From Diadema setosum (Eukaryota; Echinodermata; Echinoidea; Diadematoida; Diadematidae): a stretch of DNA of 64,000 bases. The notes under the pieces were generated by a model. The model did not search any database and was not told where the DNA came from. It was given only the letters and a program-made list of their open reading frames with translations. Location of the stretch: assembly GCF_964275005.1 (NCBI RefSeq), contig NC_092700.1, forward strand, positions 16,648,617 through 16,712,616, in the 5' to 3' direction. Positions 11,036 to 24,885 of the stretch are shown in pieces. Numbering within the stretch: the stretch's first letter is position 1; each line of letters starts with the position of its first letter. The position numbers and the translations under genes are program-made.

Positions 11036-14000
11036 GTAAGCCGAACTCTGCCAAGTAAAGAACCCAATTCATTCTTTCCTTTGTATCCAACATTATTTTA
11101 TTTCATTATTGGGAGACTCGTTCAGCAGAAAGTTCTCCTTTTCCATAATAATTATCATATTCGTCTGTATCCGATCTAGTTTTTAGGCCTACTGATCATG
11201 ATTTTAATCAAAGTCTTTTTTCTTCAATGACAACGATCGGATGAGCAAAGTAATAATGGGAGATATGAATATATTTGTACAATAAAGCATTACTAGCGTA
11301 AATCTCTGATGTGTGTCAGTGTAGTTATGTTCCATTATTTTTCATTTGCTTCTTTATTCCTCTGAAATATAAAATCTTCGGAACTTCTATTCCCTCATCT
11401 GAAGAATATAATTATAATGATAGTTATAAGTACAATCATTGCCGACCAACTCACGAATAGGTCTTACGGTTAAAGTTGCCATAAAAGCGAAAGCTTAACT
11501 GGTCCTTTTGGTGGCTGGGTCTACGAAATTTTTCTGTGGTTATCCCTCATACGGTACTTGCAATTTTACTCCCGTTAGATTTACGGGTTTTCTTGTATTT
11601 TGTATACTTAATGTAAGTCTCGGTTATCTAGGTTGGCCTCACCGATGGCCAAGCGCTGCTTTCCTACGGTGCCGTTTCGAAGAACACAAACATAGGGTTG
11701 AATTTAATCCTACCCCATATACACCCCCATCCCTACAGAGAATGAAAATCCAAGTCGCGTGCCCCGTTTCCGATCACTTTAATTCACAAGGGGATCTTTT
11801 GCGTTCATGAGCATCATGGGGCGATAACAAGGGCTCACAGAACTAAGTACTCTCACTTCGTAAACACGCATCCTGTACAGTGACACGAAGTTGCTATTAA
11901 TAGTGCACCCCCTCGCTCCCCTCTTCGATCTCTCGTGTGAAAAGTGCCACCCTTTCCTATCAGATATTGAGGTCATGGGGTGTCAGTTGATCCGCTGAAA
12001 CACTGGACAAAAATCTCGATGCTGAGATTTGCAGATATTCATACGTCTGTGTTTTGAGCATTGCTATAGTTGAAGAAAATTTCCAGGTGATATGAAATAT
12101 ATAATTGTATTTGATTACTATTATTTTCTTTCGCGTCTAGTGATATGTTCATATTCGTGACATTGTACTCCATTGTATTTCATTACGGCATTTTCATATA
12201 CGAAAGACACATTACACGCGCGCACGCACACTCACGCACACACAGACACACACACGAGGCACAGAGAAATGGGGGGGGGGGGTGAGCGAGAGAAAGCTAA
12301 GGTCGAAAAATCAGGCTCAATGGAACCTGTCTTTTATTTACAAAGTACGCTTTGACAATGAATAAACTTTGGGGAAAAGCCGCGGGTAAGTTTGCCATCT
12401 TGTATGTTTTTTGTTTTTGTTTTGTTTTTGTTTTTTGAAATCGTGTTGCTATAGTTACAGAGGGAATCGCCCCACCCAACGCTAGCATGTTGTCAACTTC
12501 TCTTACCCCAGAACAATGCGATAACCTCAACTTATGTTTGACATTTCGCAGCGGCGCGTCGGGATATGGATCTATACCAGATATTGGAGAGGGAGGCGAA
12601 TTACAAATTAATATTGTTACTGACTCTGATGCGCAGTTGGCTTGTATCTTGTGTGTGTTAAAGCCCATCAACATTTACTCACCAATTACTACCATTTTTT
12701 TTTTTTAAATACAGGAACACGGTTCCTCGAATCCCCTATGGATACGTGTTGTCCTTGGTTTGCAACATTCCCTAAACATATCCCAATAAGAAGTTACTGT
12801 TTCGTGTTTTTAGACAATTAACTTTTACATTTCGTAAATACGTAGTTTGTAAAGCATGCATTCTAGACTTAGTATCAAGGTTACTTTAAGGCACGCGTAT
12901 CCTAGAAAGGAACGAACAGATGCAAATTACTTGCGTTTAACATGCTTGATATACAGTAGTAGGCATACATAAGGCAACAATATGTAGATGGTCGTTTTAT
13001 TTTGTTAATTCGATGATTCAACTCGCCTATATATATAGCATTACGAAGACCCTTTGCGAACCGTATCAACTGGAAGGGACCATGCGTTTGTGTGTGTGTG
13101 TGTATGTGGGCCAGACTAAGGCTGGCCTAGTAGGCCTACTTCCTTGACCAAACTAGCAGAATATTATACCTCGTACTACAAAACGACTCGTGTAACTACA
13201 AAGCATGCCTCTGCACCGCATGTGGAAAATACTCTTTGAAAAAGTAACATGAGTTTTCTCAAGTAACATGATTTATGCAACACCCCTAGTGTCCATACTT
13301 TCTAATCAACATATTCTTGTATTTGTTTTGTTTGCAGTTTTGCTGTCTTTTTCTCCGGAGGTGTACGAAGATGAGGATGGACAAAGCATAACCCTGAATA
13401 GCACCGCTGTTCAAGATGTTCGGTGAGTTTGAGAACAAATCGACAATACCTTGAATTAAGGGGGGGGGGGTAAATAGGGGTTGGTGTCATGATGAGTCAG
13501 GAACTGATAGTTTATTTCCCATCAAAGTTAGAGTCCATGTCGTGTTCATGTTGGCTTTGATACAAACAGAGCAGACTAATACAAACAGAATGAGGGAAGG
13601 TTCGTAAACATTACCTATAAAAATGATGATAGAAATTCATAGAATATAAAGTTTGAGATTTTTCCGCGAAACAGTAATGACAGAAGCAGCCACAATGCAA
13701 CTGTAGACACTAGATGACATGATAGTGTAAGGACCTCATAAATCTGTCATTGATCTACTCACAATGCGTCTTCATCTTCACACGTCATCAGTATAATGTC
13801 TTTATGTCTTTGTCTATCTGTCTATATTTCTATCTACATCTATATATCTATCTTTTCTTAGCAACAGCCTGACAAATACTTCTTAGCTTCAGCACTTTGG
13901 GTTTTGCTATGGTAACAGGAAGCATACCACCTGTTTGTACAGCGATTTCAGACATCTCACTTGATTGAGCGCTGTGATTCATCGGGGGGGGGGGGGGGGC

Positions 14001-15609
14001 AGAACAGGCACAAAGAACGCATCTTCAATCTTTTTGTTTGAAAAAAAAAAGGAAACAGAATAAAAAAAATTTACCCTGTCAGGTCTTCTATTCTGTTTTA
14101 GGAATGTGAAAATGTTGAAAAGCAAACAATCTCTTTCCTTCCTCTTCATTTTTTATTCATCATAGATGGCGTATTTTCAATCATCTGAAGCGCTGGCAAG
14201 CCATCCAGATATTCAGCAGAGACGTCTTGGAGCGAGACTACAGTTTTGAGCGAAGTCCCTGGATGCTCCGATCCCGACATCGAACCAGGAGCATACCGAT
14301 GAAGCACAGCTGCGCAGTGGTCGGCAACGGGGGCGTCCTCCTGGGAAGCGGCTGCGGCGAGTTCATCGACAGCTTCGACTTCGTCATCCGGATGAATCTG
14401 GCGCCGTACGGCGGTGAGTTTTCTCGCGATGTCGGATCCACGCTGCATCTTATGACGATAAACGTGCAGCAGCTCGACGCGCTGATCGCCTGCACGAACA
14501 AGCCTCCCGCTACAGACGGCGAAATCGCCAATGACGAAAACTGTTCTAGCCTTCTCCAGCGGCTGAGAGGAGTGGACGGTAGAATACTCTGGTTCTTCAA
14601 AAGACCTCGCGATTGATAAACGTGCAGCAGCTCGACGCGCTGATCGCCTGCACGAACAAGCCTCCCGCTACAGACGGCGAAATCGCCAATGACGAAAACT
14701 GTTCTAGCCTTCTCCAGCGGCTGAGAGGAGTGGACGGTAGAATACTCTGGTTCTTCAAAAGACCTCGCGATTTAGTCTCCATGAAAGGCATGTTAGCGAA
14801 ACTCCGAACGCAGCATTACTTGAATTTTAGCTTCGCTTACAGCCCAGCTTCGCCAATGACATCAGCAAAAAGGTATACAAATTTCTTAATCATTGTGATA
14901 CTTGCTGTTGTTCTGGCACTTCCGTAGTTCTATCATGTTGGCGAGGATGGGGGGGGGGGGGGGGGAGGTGGAGATAAAAACCTTTCCCGTAATGACGTGG
15001 CGCTCGAAAAAGAGCAAATACAGTGCATCATCATAATTTTTACGACGGTGATGACACACGTATCAGACAAGTTAGGTACTAAAGAAATCGCTTATTACAA
15101 TAATGCTGATAATGATGATTTTAACCAAAGGAAAAGGCAAAGGCAAAGGCAAAGGCAAAGCAAAAAAAAAAAAAAAGAAAAAAAAAAGAAAAAAAAATTG
15201 CAAAAGATAAAGACCTAATAAAACATTGATAATGACATTTGCAAAGTATCTGATAGTGGCGCTGATATTCATTTGCGCATGTTGGAAAATCATATAAGGT
15301 CAACAGTTCAAAGATATATTATAATAATATGTAGAACATTGTTTTATCTTTCACAGGCTATGGCAGGTTGACTTCCCTTCCACCGGATTGGCGCTGTATA
15401 CTGCAGCGACCCAGTTCTGTCGTCAGATCTTCCTCTTCGGCTACTATCCGTTCACAAAAGACGCAAGAAACCGAACCGTCAGGTACCATTACTACGAGAA
15501 AAGGGATATCAATTACAACGCGAATGCTCACAATATGCCCGGGGAGTATCGGATACTGTCCAGCCTTAACCTAACTGGAGCAGTGCGTTTGGTCAATGAT
15601 TGTAGCTGA
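10876..15609 (+). CDS. Alpha-2,8-sialyltransferase (ST8Sia family), interrupted by a 158-bp duplication
   Basis: Transfers sialic acid from CMP-sialic acid in alpha-2,8 linkage onto sialylated glycans in the Golgi lumen. Coding exons: 10876-11035, 13338-13422, 14166-14872, 15357-15609, all with GT/AG borders and agreeing phases (1, 2, 2). It is a type II membrane protein: a short cytosolic tail, one signal-anchor helix, a stem, then the catalytic domain. Sialylmotif L (HSCAVVGNGG...SGCGEFIDSFDFVIR) is near residues 129-180. Sialylmotif S (PSTGLALYTAATQFC), motif III (HYYE) and motif VS (HNMPGE) are in the last exon. Counting the duplicated segment once gives 348 residues, usual for the family; as written the frame stops at 14614. 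The S and III motifs look closer to the ST8Sia II/III/IV group than to GD3 synthase. The start ATG has purine at -3 and G at +4. Family certain, subtype not. Confidence 0.92.
13338..13422 (+). CDS. ST8Sia coding exon 2: stem region
   Basis: Acceptor TTTGCAG ends at 13337 and donor GTGAGT starts at 13423. The exon gives 28 residues, acidic and serine-rich, with one N-glycosylation sequon (NST). It keeps frame with both neighbours, which is the main support for it. Confidence 0.75.
14166..14872 (+). CDS. ST8Sia coding exon 3: sialylmotif L, contains tandem duplication
   Basis: Follows ATCATAG and ends before GTATAC. It encodes the start of the catalytic domain: a basic helix region, the L motif with its invariant cysteine, and the linker that ends in GRILWFFKRPRD. 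Two identical 158-bp copies lie head to tail at 14457-14614 and 14615-14772. As 158 is not a multiple of three, a TGA is met at the junction. With one copy the frame reads smoothly through to TSAKR at the donor. Confidence 0.9.
14457..14772. repeat. Perfect 158-bp tandem duplication inside the catalytic exon
   Basis: Copy 1 is 14457-14614 and copy 2 is 14615-14772; I see no difference between them. Each starts GATAAACGTGCAGCAG and ends CCTCGCGATT. Identity means it is very recent, polymorphic or an assembly artefact. Confidence 0.95.
15357..15609 (+). CDS. ST8Sia coding exon 4: sialylmotifs S, III and VS
   Basis: Acceptor TTTCACAG ends at 15356. The exon supplies the S motif with the second invariant cysteine (TQFCRQIFLFGYYPF), motif III HYYE, the VS histidine and glutamate (HNMPGEY), and a C-terminal cysteine (NDCS) that matches the family ending. 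All catalytic landmarks are present, so only the upstream duplication disturbs this gene. Confidence 0.93.
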
Positions 15610-17542
15610 TGTTTAGCAAAAAATGGCCTGCAGAATACGGAATTATAACCGAACAAAACCTCTGCGGCATTTCTCTCCGACGAATGAGGTTCATATCATG
15701 CAGAGACGTACGGAGATTGCCGGATAAAAGACGGATAGAAGCGAACTAGTTCTGCATTTCTCGTTCATGCATTCATCTCTAACAAGATGGACTTATAAAA
15801 TACTGAGAACTGTCCAAATCGAACTAAATCGGTTCGTCACTCATATAAATCATACAGCCACAATGCTGAAAAAAAAAAGCATCTCAGAACACAATCAGAC
15901 GGCGACCATTAGTTCGTTTGTGTCTAATGTGCAATAGAAATAACGAAGACTACTTCCAAGAATGTCTTTATCCAGTTCCATCTAATTCAATTCCAGTCAG
16001 CTCAATCTAACTCATGTTAAATAAATTAAAATTCTCTGATTAAGGCCCTTCATGTGGACAAAATACAGATAGGTAATAGGAAACCTACCTCGTTTTTTCT
16101 CCCTTTATGTGAGGAGCATACTTCAAGATCATAAAGCATAATTGTGGAAACATCCTTTTAACACTTTGTCAAAAAGGTTGTATATCAGTTAATTTTCAAC
16201 GTTAATCTACCACAGCCTCTTACACCAAATATATTCTCTCTCATTCTCATTCGAGTTTAGTAGAGTTCGTGTAGAATTGTATCCTTTTCCCTAAAATCAG
16301 AAATATGTGCAATATTTCGATATTTCCTTTTTTTTTTAAAGAATAAACAACCATTAGCTAGCTGTGATTCGATAGTAAATTGTCAGCAAAGTTATTTCTT
16401 TTGCCAGAAAAGACGAGTACTTTTTTTCACCATTTTGTGAAAGTCTTTCTTCGATGTACTGCTTTTACAGGGTCGTTATGACAACGCGTTGTTATTATAA
16501 TTCTACGTTTCTTCATTCACCCTTGGCATGAGCCGACACACAATTTTTCTCACAACATACACAACAAAATTGAGTACTCACATCTAAGTTATACTCTACC
16601 AGACGTCAAACATAAACTACTCAAAACACTGCCTTGTGTATTACTACCATTAATATCTTATCCCAATGTCTATCAACAAGACTGTAATGCCACTTTCGTA
16701 TGTCTTTTATTTTCCCGTTTATTTGACATTGAAAAAACAATAAAAATCAGAAAAGATGTGAAAAATTGAAGTGTTATCATTATTTTTGAAATACTTTTAT
16801 GATACCGTTCAGTTCTGTTTTTATCATTATGTGTTCTGCTATCTAAGAGAGAGAGAGAGAGAGAGAGAGAGGGGAAATGTATTACTCGAAACAATTCTGG
16901 CAGCCTTTCATTCGTCGAACGTTTCACGAAAAGAGCGCCAAGGACGGCTTCCGGCCATTTCTAATGTCATGGCAACAGCATAAGGAGCCATCGGACTTCT
17001 GCTGAAATTATCATCCATTTTCTTTGTTGTTATTGTTGTCGATTGTCATACTTCGACGTTACTTTGACAATTTTCTTGCCAGAATACACTTCCATTGGTG
17101 TTTTGCGTCGAGGAAATGCAACCAAACCATATGTTGGAACAAATAATTTAAAGTCAGGTCCCTCTAATCACAGTTTCCTTCTTTCACTTGGGATGTGATC
17201 AGTGTCCTTTAGGCGGCAGAGATTACGACATGTGGCAATCAATAAACACTGGGTGAGGAAGCAAACTGTTTGCTGCTTTAAAAGATTGACGAGCTTTATC
17301 AGAATTGTTTGATAAATTAGTGGTTATCATGGCTAATGCATCAAAATCTACACATCTGTCTTTTCTGTATCTGGGTTTGACATAGCATTATCATTTTCAC
17401 TTCTAAAAGCAATCAGCGCAGTGCCCATAGTGTAGCGATGTAAAATATCGTAGCTTTCATGAAAATCTTTTAAACTTCCTGTTTGTAGAGGGCGCTATAC
17501 TTCATCTACAGTTTTTATGTGAAGTGTCAACTGTTATTTCGA
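15610..17542. other. Convergent intergenic region and shared 3' untranslated sequence
   Basis: Separates the stop codons of the sialyltransferase and the - strand coiled-coil gene. A possible polyadenylation signal AATAAA for the + gene is at 16020-16025, and TTTATT at 16707-16712 could serve the - gene. A (GA)n run is at 16847-16871. No other gene is seen. Confidence 0.5.
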
Positions 17543-20500
17543 TCACGACGTCGACTGTTGGTCGATATCGATGACCACGGGCACCTTCTTGTGGTGCAAC
17601 CACTGGACGAGAGCCTTGGGCGGCGCCCAGAGAATCTCTTCGAGCACGAAGACGATGGCCAGCTGCATCGGGATCGTTAGGAGGTCGCTCGCTGGCATCG
17701 ACATCACCAGCAGACACAGCTTCTCCTGGGTATACCATACACAAGAAATCGAATAACAATATGCATACATACATAAAGATACTGCATCATATGAATTTTT
17801 CTACAGCCCGACCTCTTGGTATATTTAATGTCCGGCCATGGCGGGAACGACGCCCGTCCGGATGAGCGATTTGCACGGATAATTCATCATGGGAGAAACA
17901 ATGTTTATGTACATCAGTATGAAGCTGCTAACCCAGTGGTAACCGTAGGTAGGCAGCGTACGACACGGCGACAGTGGTATAATCTCTATCCTATAATATA
18001 GCCTATCTAAAATTACAGCCCCCCCCTTTTTTTACGGGAAATGAAGCATTCTATATTTAATGTAAAATTCACAACATGTTTCTGTTGGGAAAATCATAGA
18101 TAACTCAAGTCAGTTTCGTTAGCAGGAGTTTAGATTGAGTTTGGTATCACTTTTTTTCCCGTCTTCAATGCGTGAAGACGTTCTGATGATAGAGAGGTCA
18201 GGATATTATAAAGCTGGCTGGATAAAAGAGGTCGGATTGTATATCAGTCGTACACAAGAGTGGCGTAATTGGGAGAGATTAGATTATAGGAAGTGACATG
18301 GACAACGCCTTTTGACATAGAGGTTGTATATCCCTGTTGCAAACATCATAACATTATGCATGGTTAAAGAATAATGTCTCCAAAATTGTGTATGAAATTT
18401 TGAGGTCACATACCTAAAAAAAAAAATGAATAAAACTAACCCCATGTCACTCGAGTTTACGCTCCCCTTTGTACCCTCATCATAAAGAAGTTTCTATAGA
18501 TTTACTATTCTAGGGAAATGTCTGAATTAACTACCCCTACAATATACCAGTTAGTGAAAGGAATCTAATTTTCAGGGTTGCCAAAGGACCTGCAGTCCAT
18601 CAAATGGATTACAGTTGACAACGAAAGACGGTCCCAGCAATATCAACTACAGCAGTAAACCAATTAGGATTAGCAGAACTACAGAAGAATACAACACACT
18701 GATTCTCAACATGTATACCTTTGCGTTGGCTATGGATTTGCCGTCTTCGAGAGAAAACTGCGAGAGCCTATTAAGGATCGCCACGACATCGGGGTCGTAT
18801 TTACCCAGCGCCGTCTCGATGTCCGATTTCAGGTCCATGAACCTGGCGAAGCAAATATTCATTGGACGGGTGATACGTGAAATTAGGCATTTACTAGTAC
18901 TTTATACAGAGATGCAAGAGATATGGGAGGGCTACGAAATTAACCAAAAATACACGGACGAGTTATAAGGTGCAAGACGTGCAAGATTCATAGTAAACGT
19001 TTCATTCGTTCGATGTACTTCAAGAGTCACTCATTCGTTCTATTTCGATACACGTGCTCACAAGCGACAGCCAGGTATAAGGTCGTTGTTTCTTAGCATT
19101 GGCGCTATCGGCGTGTTAATCAAGTGAAATGATAATCAATAAGTACCACGATGTCCTGTGGAGTTTAATTAACGATTTCTCAAAATATGTCTTCACTGTT
19201 TTGATTTGTTCGGTTGACGTAGTTAGAGAAGACACCGTTACCATGGCGACAGCTTAATCTCGCTGTCTTCGTCGATGGCCATGACCGGTCCGGCCTGGTG
19301 CGCCCTCGCCGCCTTGAGGTTGAGAACCGTCCTCTCAAAGAGCCGACTCTGGGTGATCACCTGGAACTTCTGCTTGATGACCCGCTGGCGGTCCCTGGGG
19401 TCACGTGATCATCACAAAGGGAAAGGGAGTCGAGAGATAGAAGAGAGAGGGAAGAGGGAAGAAAAGTTGGGAAAGAATATGAACTTGAAAGGGATGAGAG
19501 AAACGAAAGAAAACAGGTGTAGTAAAATTGAAGACGTAAAAAGAGCGATAAAGCAGGATAAATACTATCCAAGTAGGACCTAAAGACTGGATCATAAACA
19601 GAGAGCTAGGATGGAGATAGAATAGACAGACAGACAGACAGACAGAGAAGGAGGCAGACAGACATATCTAGAAACGGAACAAGAAAGGCGGAAAGAAAAC
19701 GTATCGTACAGGTCGTTATTATAGAAGGAGAGAAAATAGACGGCTAAATGGGATGTTAAGGGAAAAGATCATCGTGTCTATAGATCAAGACTGCACAAGT
19801 TATTAATAGAAAATAATGAGAGAAGATGAGAAAAAGAACGGAGGAATAGATAGATAGATAAAGGGATAGAAAGATATATAGATCGAAAGAAAGAGGGGAA
19901 ATAGAGAAGGGAGGAAATGATAGACAGAAGGAAAAATAACAAAAAAGAAACAGTCAGCACTATGTTATCATTGTAACTTATTGGCAAATTGCCCTATATC
20001 GACGTAAACAAGCACTGAATTGATCAGTGTTTCAGTAGATGCCATGATAAAAGAAATCATAGGCATATAGGTACTCGAGCAGGATTCTTCTTTTTTTTTT
20101 TTCATCAGAATTACTCATAAAGTTGCAACAATTGCACAAGTGCATTTTCTGGGTTTTAAAACAGTGTATTACATTAAATGTTCCTAAGTTTCAGACTACG
20201 TGCTAGACTGAACCGAAATACACATGAGGCTAACGGTCTGATTAAATGTATATCTTCGATTGTTTATCTATTTTTCACTCATCATGTGACAAACGATACT
20301 CATCTTCTCTCGAACACATACGAAGTGATCCACTGCCTTCATCATGCAATTTTTACTTGAAAACTATAAACAACTACAATTTTTAAGTTTTTGGTGTAAT
20401 ATTTTTTTTTCAAGATAAATTGTGTCAGTATACCATTTGTATCTAAAAAAAAGACGAGTTACAATGTAGATATTAGGTATTCATATCATTTTATAGACAA

Positions 20501-23500
20501 AATGTTATGTAGAAAATGTGTTATTAAAATGTGACTTTTACTCTGAACCGAGCAATGCTTTTCGAAATACTAGTAGGTCGATATCACAATTTGACTATTA
20601 CTGATACACTTGGAAGTGAATGGCAATCAACGATAGTTCTGATCATTGCTGATTGTATAGCGCCACCAAGCGTCACTAACCTGTCCAACCGCTCGAGATC
20701 CTGCTGGACTTCGCGAGCGAGGTTCTTCTGGACTTTCTTGAAGTTCTGCTGAATGTCTTGGAGGGTTGCCTCGGCGTCCTGGTCATCGGTCACACTCCGT
20801 TTGCTCCCCGACACGTTCGGCGGAGGCACACGCTTGACTGAGGGGTACATGATAATTATGATAATAATCATGTATCCTTTAATCCTTAAAGGACAAGTTC
20901 ACCTTCATTAACATAAGGATTGAGAGAATGTAGCAATATTAGTAGAACACATCATGGAAAGTTTGAGGAAAATCGGGCAATCCGTTCAAAAGTTATGAAT
21001 TTTTGAAGTTTTTGTGCAGCTATCGCTGGATGAGAAGACTACTGCAGCGTATGATGTCATATGAGTACAACAATATAAGGAAAATATAAAGAGAATTTCA
21101 CAAAATGTCATCTTTTGGAAAAAGTACACATTCCCTTGACTCGTTACTGACACATGTTATGGGTAATATTATTCCCATTGCCTTTAGAAAGAGGCAAGTC
21201 AAGTGCTCTTTTATTATGCGAAAAAATTGAAAATATGTCTTATTTTCTTTACATTTTCTTTATACTGTTGTACTCAAATGACATCACGAGCCTCAGTAGT
21301 CTCCTCATCCAGCAGTTCCAACACAAACAATTTAAAAATTCATAACTTTTGAAAGGATTGTCCGATTTTTCTCAAACTTTCACTGATGTTTTCTACTAAT
21401 ATTGCTCCATTCTCTCAATCCTTATGTTAATGAAGGTGAACTTGTCCTTTAAAGGGACAGTACTCCATTCCCGTTTGAATTAAAGATAGTACGCGTGACA
21501 TCAACATCATATGAACTTAACGGTATAGATGCTTTATTATAATCGGACGTAAAGGGAAAAAGTTATTAGATTTCAAAATGTCCCATGCTGTGCTGTCGGT
21601 CGATGTTGTATATTATTATGTATATGATTGTCGTTTCATCGCTACCTTGTAGAAATCATATATATTGAGACAAACAATATTCAGCAACTGGACAATCCAC
21701 TCCCCCACAACTCAGCTATCATAATTCTAACATAATCTGATACGAAAGATACGTTCTAAAATCCTTTTGACTTAAGCAAAGAAAAAAAAAGACATTAAAT
21801 GAAGCGCTGTAAAATAGAATCACAAAGAGACCCGTGGGATGACACCGCGAACATCTAGACCTTATAATGGAATTATTTTCCCAATAGATTACATGAGTCT
21901 CGATCATGGCACAAAGACCGCCATTTTGTCTCTTCTCTATATTTTCTTACCCTTCTCCTCATTGGCCACGCCGACAGTCATCCAGTACGGCTGCTTCTGC
22001 TTGTTGTCGCTGTGGACTTGGTGCCATTTCATCACGGCATATACAGGGTGAGATGCTAGAATTGCAGTTAGAAGAGGCGAAAAGAGAGCAGAAGATAGAT
22101 TCGCGTAGTTCAAGTTTTTATACAACACATGTATAGATTCATGCCATTTGATTGGATGAATGCGGGTCACATGACATTCAGAAGAATCAGCTATCCCACG
22201 CTCACTCTTAATGGCAGTGCAATAGACGTCTATTGAACGGTAAATCAAGCGAGCCAGCCGTGCAATAGATCCTAGGACACACTGAACTTGTGGCAAGTAA
22301 AGCATTGATGCATACGCGGATCCGTTTGCGCTGCCAGCAAGACCTAGAGCCAGATGTAGATCCAGAACTTTTAGTCCTCCTCCTAGACAGGCTTAACGTT
22401 AGAACTGTTTTGGTCTAGTGCATATAAAGATATGGTAAGTTATGATTATAATGAAAGGGTGATGATGAGAAGTAAAATGTGATCATTAAGAAGAAAGTGA
22501 TGGTGATAAAGTGAAATGCTAGGCACAGAAACATTGTATGTATCTACTATTTAGTGTAGTTTTAGTTTTACTGTAGATAACTATTACTATTAACTGCAGA
22601 TTTATCTGTCCAGTGTTCATCAACAGCTACTCGTCTCCACCAGTCTCTTACCCGATAGCAGGTTAGGGAGGACACTGTTTCTCTTCTGCGGACTAGGCGA
22701 GGATGCGGTTAGCAGATCCTCCCAGGTTTCCACGCGGTGTTCCCGCTCCAGCCTGAAGCCTTTCCTCGCGTTACCATGGTAACCGAATCTGTGGGAAGCA
22801 ATGCAGACACAGCTCTGCCATTGGTTGGTACAACACTTCTACAAAATTTGCTGCATATTGAAAAAACGCACGGTACAAACCTCTGTCGTTCTACCAAAGC
22901 GATAAAAATCTCTTTGTGCTCTGCAATATCATTGCGCGCACTTCTTACAATGGTGGCGCTTTTTTTCGCTTCATATCTAAGAAGGGATATTTCGTGAAAA
23001 TCTAAGTTATAGACAAATAGATGGATATTTGTGAGGCGACGACATAATCACAACATCAATAACTGCCTATGCGATTGCTACCAATATCATTGAGGGTTTT
23101 TGTTTTGAAAACATGTAAAACGTTAAATTCGTAAACTTTCTTGTTCTGTATTCTTTCGCGCCCGATTTCAATGGCACTTCTCCAACTGTTTATTTGATCA
23201 TTAAAGAGTGTTATACAGTAAAGATAAACACAGATTTGAGTTTACTTCAAGCTAACCAATTTTAATGTAATCTGCTAGCAAAAAAAAAAAAAAATGCTTT
23301 TACTTTCGGCATTATTTTGGCTCCGAAGATATCGGGTGTGAGAAAATCATGAATCGGCCGCAGGGACTGACGGGAGAAAAATAAGAATGGCATATGGGCA
23401 TTATAAGGACCAGCTCACTTTTTCCACGGCGCCGGTGACGGTGATTGCACATCTCCCGGAGGTTTCCCCTGCATGCTCATGCTCGATTTGTTGGCAGGCA

Positions 23501-24854
23501 GGACCGGCTTGGATGGTTTTAGCGTGCCCACCATGGGTTGGTCTCCAGAACTCACTGTGTCTGCCGACGATCCAACCCGGGCAGTGGTGTCCAAGGTGGT
23601 AAGCGGTGTCTTGGTCGGCTTGCTCTGGCTGTGAATTCCATTGTCAAGAGTGCACGCGATTTACTGAATTGTAAGATTTGAGCATTAACCTTTCTTACGT
23701 AAAAAAACCGATTAATATTTGTTCCTTATTTGCTTGGAATATTCAATTTGTAGGAAAACCTGTTTGTCATGTTTGTGGTATTTTTGCCTGGAGCGATACT
23801 TCCACATCATTATCATAACTGAATAGCAAAAGGGGTATTATTACAATAATACAATTATTGAACATTATGCAATTTATCAATGTGGGCTTTGTATTCCAGC
23901 GTTTTGAACGTTTTGCATGTTTTTCCACCATAATATCTTTTAATTTTTCATAAACCATTCCTGCTTTTTTTGTCATAATTATTGCTATATTTTTCTCCTT
24001 CGCCTCCTTTCTGTTCACTCTAAATTCCTTAGATTGAAATAAATTGTAGTCAGGGACCAATCCAAACGTTGGATTGAAGTTTTCAATCTTATGGAGTTAG
24101 AATTCAGTCTTATTCGATTGAAACTTTCAATCCAATTTTGGATTGGTCCCTGGCTATACAATCTATTAGATTGACTTTCAATCCACGGAATTTAGAGAGT
24201 TCCGTTTTTCTTTCTTTGAGTGGAAAAATTAACTTATCGAGAAAAATGAGCAGTCAAGGCTTGGAAGTTCAGATTTGTTGTTCATGTTGTTGATGCTGCA
24301 GAGATTCTTCCTGTTTCTATTTATGAAAACGATCAGTGCATAATACAGAATTGGATACCAACAGACAAATCAATAACATTAACCCAAAATGATCATTCAT
24401 CATGGGAAAAATTTAAAAAAATGACCCCAACCTGATTGCTGGCTTCTCCCAGATGACGTCACGGTAGAGATGTTTCACCTGTTCGTGTGACATTGGAACA
24501 CGTGACCTCAGGTCACGACTCTTGATGTTGTGAAGGGCATTCAAGAGTTTCATCACGCACTGAGCCTTTCCCAGCCATAGGTGGCGCTTTCTATTGTGAG
24601 CTCTCCTGTGGATGTGCAAGAACGAAGATCAGTGTTTCATTGTGACTCATAACCCACAAAGGTAGGCCAATATGAATTTCCCCCTTTTTCTACTTCGTTT
24701 TAACATCTAAGCTAAAAAAAAAAAGGCTCCAGAAAAACTGTCAATGTCTCAATTTCGGTAATGTTTTATGCTGCCGATATTTTGCAGCAAAATCTGATAA
24801 TAGCGATCAATATATGAACAATTTTATGTCACTCTGTTAAGCAGTCATGAAATA

Positions 24855-24885
<31 letters not shown>

